This document shows positions 61,378 through 64,000 of a stretch of DNA of 64,000 nucleotides, piece after piece. The stretch covers positions 2,677,573 to 2,741,572 of the forward strand of contig CP070763.1 in the NCBI GenBank assembly GCA_020349025.1, read 5' to 3'. The position numbers were made by a program, and so were the translations under genes. The notes below the pieces were generated by a model. It did no database searches. It was not told the DNA's origin and worked only from the letters and a program-made list of their open reading frames with translations. Origin of the DNA: Candidatus Latescibacterota bacterium. GTDB taxonomy: Bacteria > Krumholzibacteriota > Krumholzibacteriia > G020349025. The first letter of the stretch is position 1. The number at the start of each line of letters is the position of its first letter.

Positions 61378-64000
61378 CTACCTCATCAAGACCATCTTCT
61401 TGATGCTTTTGAAGTCTCCTGCGACGAGCCGGTAGAAGTAGACTCCGCTCGCCACGCTTCTCTGGTTGTCGTTCAATCCCTCCCAGACGATGCGATGGTT
61501 GGCTCCGACGCTCAGCTTCTCGTCGACCAGCGTGCGTACGTGCCGGCCTGCGACATCGTAGATGTCGAGCCGCACGTGGCTCTCCCGCGCGAGGTCGAAG
61601 GAGATCGTCGTCATCGGGTTGAACGGGTTTGGAACGTTCTGGTGCAGCGCCGTCCGCAACGGCGGTGCTTCGATTTCCTCCTCTCCCGGAACGCCCGTAG
61701 GATCGGGACCGTGCTGGCACGGGAGCGGCAGCACGCACCCGAGCACGGCGGTCAACAGCTGATCCTCCGGTGTCGGCGAGCTCGGAGCCGTGCCGAACTG
61801 GTCGCGGATGTCGAACCATGCGTGCGATTGCAAAATCGTGTTCCAGTCCTCCGCGGCGTTCGATTTCATGACAATCGCACCGTCGCCGGTGTCGCCCGAA
61901 ACCGGATCTCGGTAGCGGTGGGTTGTCACCGCCTGCCCAACAGATCCAAGGCCATCGTAGTCACGCATGGCCGGACAGCCACCGTTCAGGCTGAAGGCTT
62001 CGCCCGAAAGGTCTGCGGTGCAGGTCGCGTCACCGTTCTGACTGAACGTGAAAGACGCCTCCCCCGTCACGTCCGGATTGAGGCTCAAGCCTTGATCTGC
62101 GCTTGCCAATTGGACCCCCATGGTCTGGTTGAAAAGGGCGTTCGTCGGCTTCGTCTCGACGATGCTTTCGCCGATGACCCACAGCGTCGCAAACGTCGCC
62201 TCGCTGAAGACAGCCTGCCCCAACCAGTTCTGGAACCACGACACTTGATCGATCTTCTCCCCGTCAATGTCGAGACCATCCGGCATCGTCTCGGCGATAT
62301 CTTGGGTGCCCGCGTCGTACACGATGAGGTTGTATCCCTCTGCCTGCTCGATCGTCGCTCGGCCCCCAAGATGGTTGTTGATGTTCCCCGCTCCCATGTG
62401 GTCGTAGATGTCGTAGTGGCCCCGATATCCCAAGCGATCGAGCGTGTACATGAACGACGTGCGGTTCACGTCACCGCTCCGACGACGCTGTGAGTAGACG
62501 TTCACATACAAGATACAGTTGGCTTGAGTCGAGTTGGCAAGCTCCTCCTCGGTCGGCTCGAGCTTCCCGGATGGGTCGGGCGCAATCCGATCGAGGTAGC
62601 TCGGGTCCCAGTTGATCGTGGGAAGGAAGCTGACCTCGAAGAGACCTTGAGTCGCTGCCTGAGCCTCTTCGATCGAGTTCGGAAGCGCTGTCAGGCCTGC
62701 CGGAACACTGCTCACTCCACCAAGCACGTCGCTGGCAAACCAGAAGTAGTGCAGAACATCTCCACCCCGGAAGTAGTCGTCGTCCAGGTCAACGAAGAAA
62801 CCGTCTGGGACAACTTCGCCAGGCCCAGGGTCCCCCTCAGGGGGTGGGATGCGCTGGCTGTCGGCCGGAACGGCAAAAAAGCCGTTCGACCCCACGCTCC
62901 AGGGAGGCGGCGCCTTCCCCGCATGCGGCCCCGAGACGATCGCTCCGTAGAACTCGACCTGCGTGATCCCACCGGCGCCACGTGTGTCGTACACGGACAT
63001 GGTAATGGAGTCACCTGTGACGAGCCGTGGGCTTCCGTAGTTCAGGGCGAGATCGCTCGCCATCGTGAATGCTGTCGTTCCGAAGCGGTCCATGGTCGGA
63101 CGATGATGCTCTCCCGGCACGATGTCTGGGTGAATCTCGCTCGGGAATCCATCCATCGCCTGGGTCCGCGCATCAATTCCCTCGTCCATCAAGGGACCCG
63201 TCAAGACCTGACGGCCAATGCGGACTCGATCCAGGAATGGTCCCGGTCCAGGAACGAACGGAGTCGGACCGGGTCCTCCAACGAGGTATTGCCAGCTGGA
63301 AACGCGCAAACGCACCTGAATGTCGGAAGATGTCGGGTCGAAGAACGGGGTCAGATCCCACCCGTGCTCTCCTGTGATCTCATTCATGCCAAGCGTGCGC
63401 CAGCGGAAGTCGTTGAGAATCAACCACTGGAACCACTTGCCCCAACCCGTATCACCCGAATCCGCGGTCCGCGTCAAGCACAACTGATCGCCCACTTGCG
63501 TCGCTCCGCGCACGTCCACGTTCAGGTAGACATTGCTTCGCGGCGTGTAGGTCCCTTCGAACAAACGAAACGAGATCACTGTCGACTTTGCTGCCGGGGT
63601 CGTCGCAAGGCTGACCCAGGGGCTGACGATTGCGTTGTCGAGCCAGTTCCTGATCACGAATCCTCCCGGCCCGAAGAGCATGCTCGGGTCGTTGGCAATC
63701 GTGGGTGTCGTATCGTCGCTGTAAAGCCACGCACAAGTAACGTTCTCCGTGCAAAAATCATTGTCGCTGATGTGTTCATAGAGTCGCGCCCAATTCCCGA
63801 ATGGAACCGAGCTCTTCAGGTTCACGAAGGACACACGCGGGTCCAGCGGCCCTTCGAAGTCCTCGGCCAATGGCGATGCGACGTCCGTCACTTCGACGTT
63901 GTCGACCACGAGCGCCCGCCCCAGTGTCCAAGGCGCGCCTCCATCGCACGGCGATGCGTAATGGTCGGACACGAAGGCGATGAAGACGCAGTGCGTCTCG
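61378..64000 (-). CDS. Giant exported protein with T9SS-like C-terminal domain (partial, N-terminus outside window)
   Basis: The frame is open through the window edge, so at least 874 residues are visible and the N-terminus is missing. An internal GTG at 63972 is not a convincing start because the frame continues upstream ('ETHCVFIAFVSDHYAS'). The visible chain is beta-rich with many aromatic and acidic residues, e.g. 'DFEGPLDPRVSFVN' and 'GDSITMSVYDTRGAGG'. A later part ('GYNLIVYDAGTQDIAETMPD', 'FQNWLGQAVFSEATFATLWV') reads like an alpha/beta domain. The last 90 residues are the FlgD-like sorting domain: 'NVPNPFNPMTTISFDLARES' through 'SGVYFYRLVAGDFKSIKKMV'. No peptidase or glycosidase motif is recognised. 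Likely exported and surface-attached. Confidence 0.8.
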   Translation of the reverse strand, partial: ETHCVFIAFVSDHYASPCDGGAPWTLGRALVVDNVEVTDVASPLAEDFEGPLDPRVSFVNLKSSVPFGNWARLYEHISDNDFCTENVTCAWLYSDDTTPTIANDPSMLFGPGGFVIRNWLDNAIVSPWVSLATTPAAKSTVISFRLFEGTYTPRSNVYLNVDVRGATQVGDQLCLTRTADSGDTGWGKWFQWLILNDFRWRTLGMNEITGEHGWDLTPFFDPTSSDIQVRLRVSSWQYLVGGPGPTPFVPGPGPFLDRVRIGRQVLTGPLMDEGIDARTQAMDGFPSEIHPDIVPGEHHRPTMDRFGTTAFTMASDLALNYGSPRLVTGDSITMSVYDTRGAGGITQVEFYGAIVSGPHAGKAPPPWSVGSNGFFAVPADSQRIPPPEGDPGPGEVVPDGFFVDLDDDYFRGGDVLHYFWFASDVLGGVSSVPAGLTALPNSIEEAQAATQGLFEVSFLPTINWDPSYLDRIAPDPSGKLEPTEEELANSTQANCILYVNVYSQRRRSGDVNRTSFMYTLDRLGYRGHYDIYDHMGAGNINNHLGGRATIEQAEGYNLIVYDAGTQDIAETMPDGLDIDGEKIDQVSWFQNWLGQAVFSEATFATLWVIGESIVETKPTNALFNQTMGVQLASADQGLSLNPDVTGEASFTFSQNGDATCTADLSGEAFSLNGGCPAMRDYDGLGSVGQAVTTHRYRDPVSGDTGDGAIVMKSNAAEDWNTILQSHAWFDIRDQFGTAPSSPTPEDQLLTAVLGCVLPLPCQHGPDPTGVPGEEEIEAPPLRTALHQNVPNPFNPMTTISFDLARESHVRLDIYDVAGRHVRTLVDEKLSVGANHRIVWEGLNDNQRSVASGVYFYRLVAGDFKSIKKMVLMR

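Overview
The window looks like chromosome from a high-GC (roughly two thirds G+C) Gram-negative bacterium, probably one of the uncultured lineages near the FCB group such as Eisenbacteria or Krumholzibacteriota. The main reason is four very large exported proteins that end in a FlgD/T9SS-like C-terminal beta domain with the 'PNPFNP...YD..GR.V..L..G...WDG....G.....GVYF.R' pattern. Other support comes from an S46 peptidase, many signal-peptide amidohydrolases and a surface protein with SprB-like repeats. The lineage is an inference. I see no rRNA, tRNA, CRISPR array, transposase or phage gene.

Layout. 1-3075 (-): peptide/solute ABC importer (lipoprotein binding protein, two permeases, the second cut by the window edge). 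3213-5590: octanoyl/lipoyl transferase facing the glycine-cleavage genes gcvH and gcvT. 5591-6332: a 742-base divergent gap rich in perfect stem-loops. 6333-8206 (+): an ATP-grasp gene broken by one in-frame TAG, translationally coupled to an NfuA-like Fe-S carrier. 8225-13153 (-): EgtB-like ergothioneine enzyme, exported HELGH metallopeptidase whose ribosome site lies inside a perfect hairpin, and an AtoE-type short-chain fatty acid transporter. 13206-21875: large surface proteins, an exported repeat protein and an outer-membrane beta-barrel. 22161-29126: TetR regulator divergent from a two-gene operon with a double-ATPase 2-hydroxyacyl-CoA dehydratase activase and an HgdB-like partner, then a coiled-coil lipoprotein.

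29200-33580 (+): two polytopic GT-C-like membrane proteins (one fused to a beta-propeller) and a small methyltransferase. 33594-37736 (-): TPR-CHAT protease-like membrane protein with a tandem Usp protein downstream. 37886-40408 (+): PqiA-like membrane protein, an FAD reductase of the geranylgeranyl-reductase type and an overlapping cyclic-nucleotide-binding protein. 40430-41812 (-): YfcC/DcuC-type carrier. 42143-43509 (+): RRM RNA-binding protein, DinB-like protein and an unknown protein. 43549-44637 (-): YchF GTPase. 45284-50775 (-): periplasmic operon of one double amidohydrolase, one degenerate amidohydrolase and a metallo-beta-lactamase-fold hydrolase. 51450-52328 (+): sterol desaturase-type di-iron hydroxylase. 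52597-56967 (+): surface protein with nine 73-residue tandem repeats. 57027-59198 (-): S46 dipeptidyl-peptidase. 59394-61299 (+): DUF5752-like protein and trehalose synthase TreT. 61378-64000 (-): another giant exported protein, cut by the window edge.

How it fits together: glycine cleavage and its lipoylation enzyme are adjacent. Peptide use (ABC importer, two exported peptidases, amidohydrolases) suggests a protein or peptide scavenger. The activase pair suggests CoA-ester chemistry with reductively activated dehydratases. Ergothioneine and trehalose genes and the Usp protein point to stress tolerance. The most unusual signals are non-coding: the stem-loop field at 5916-6217, the SD-masking hairpin at 11708-11748 and the paired CGTACG palindromes at 22998-23034.
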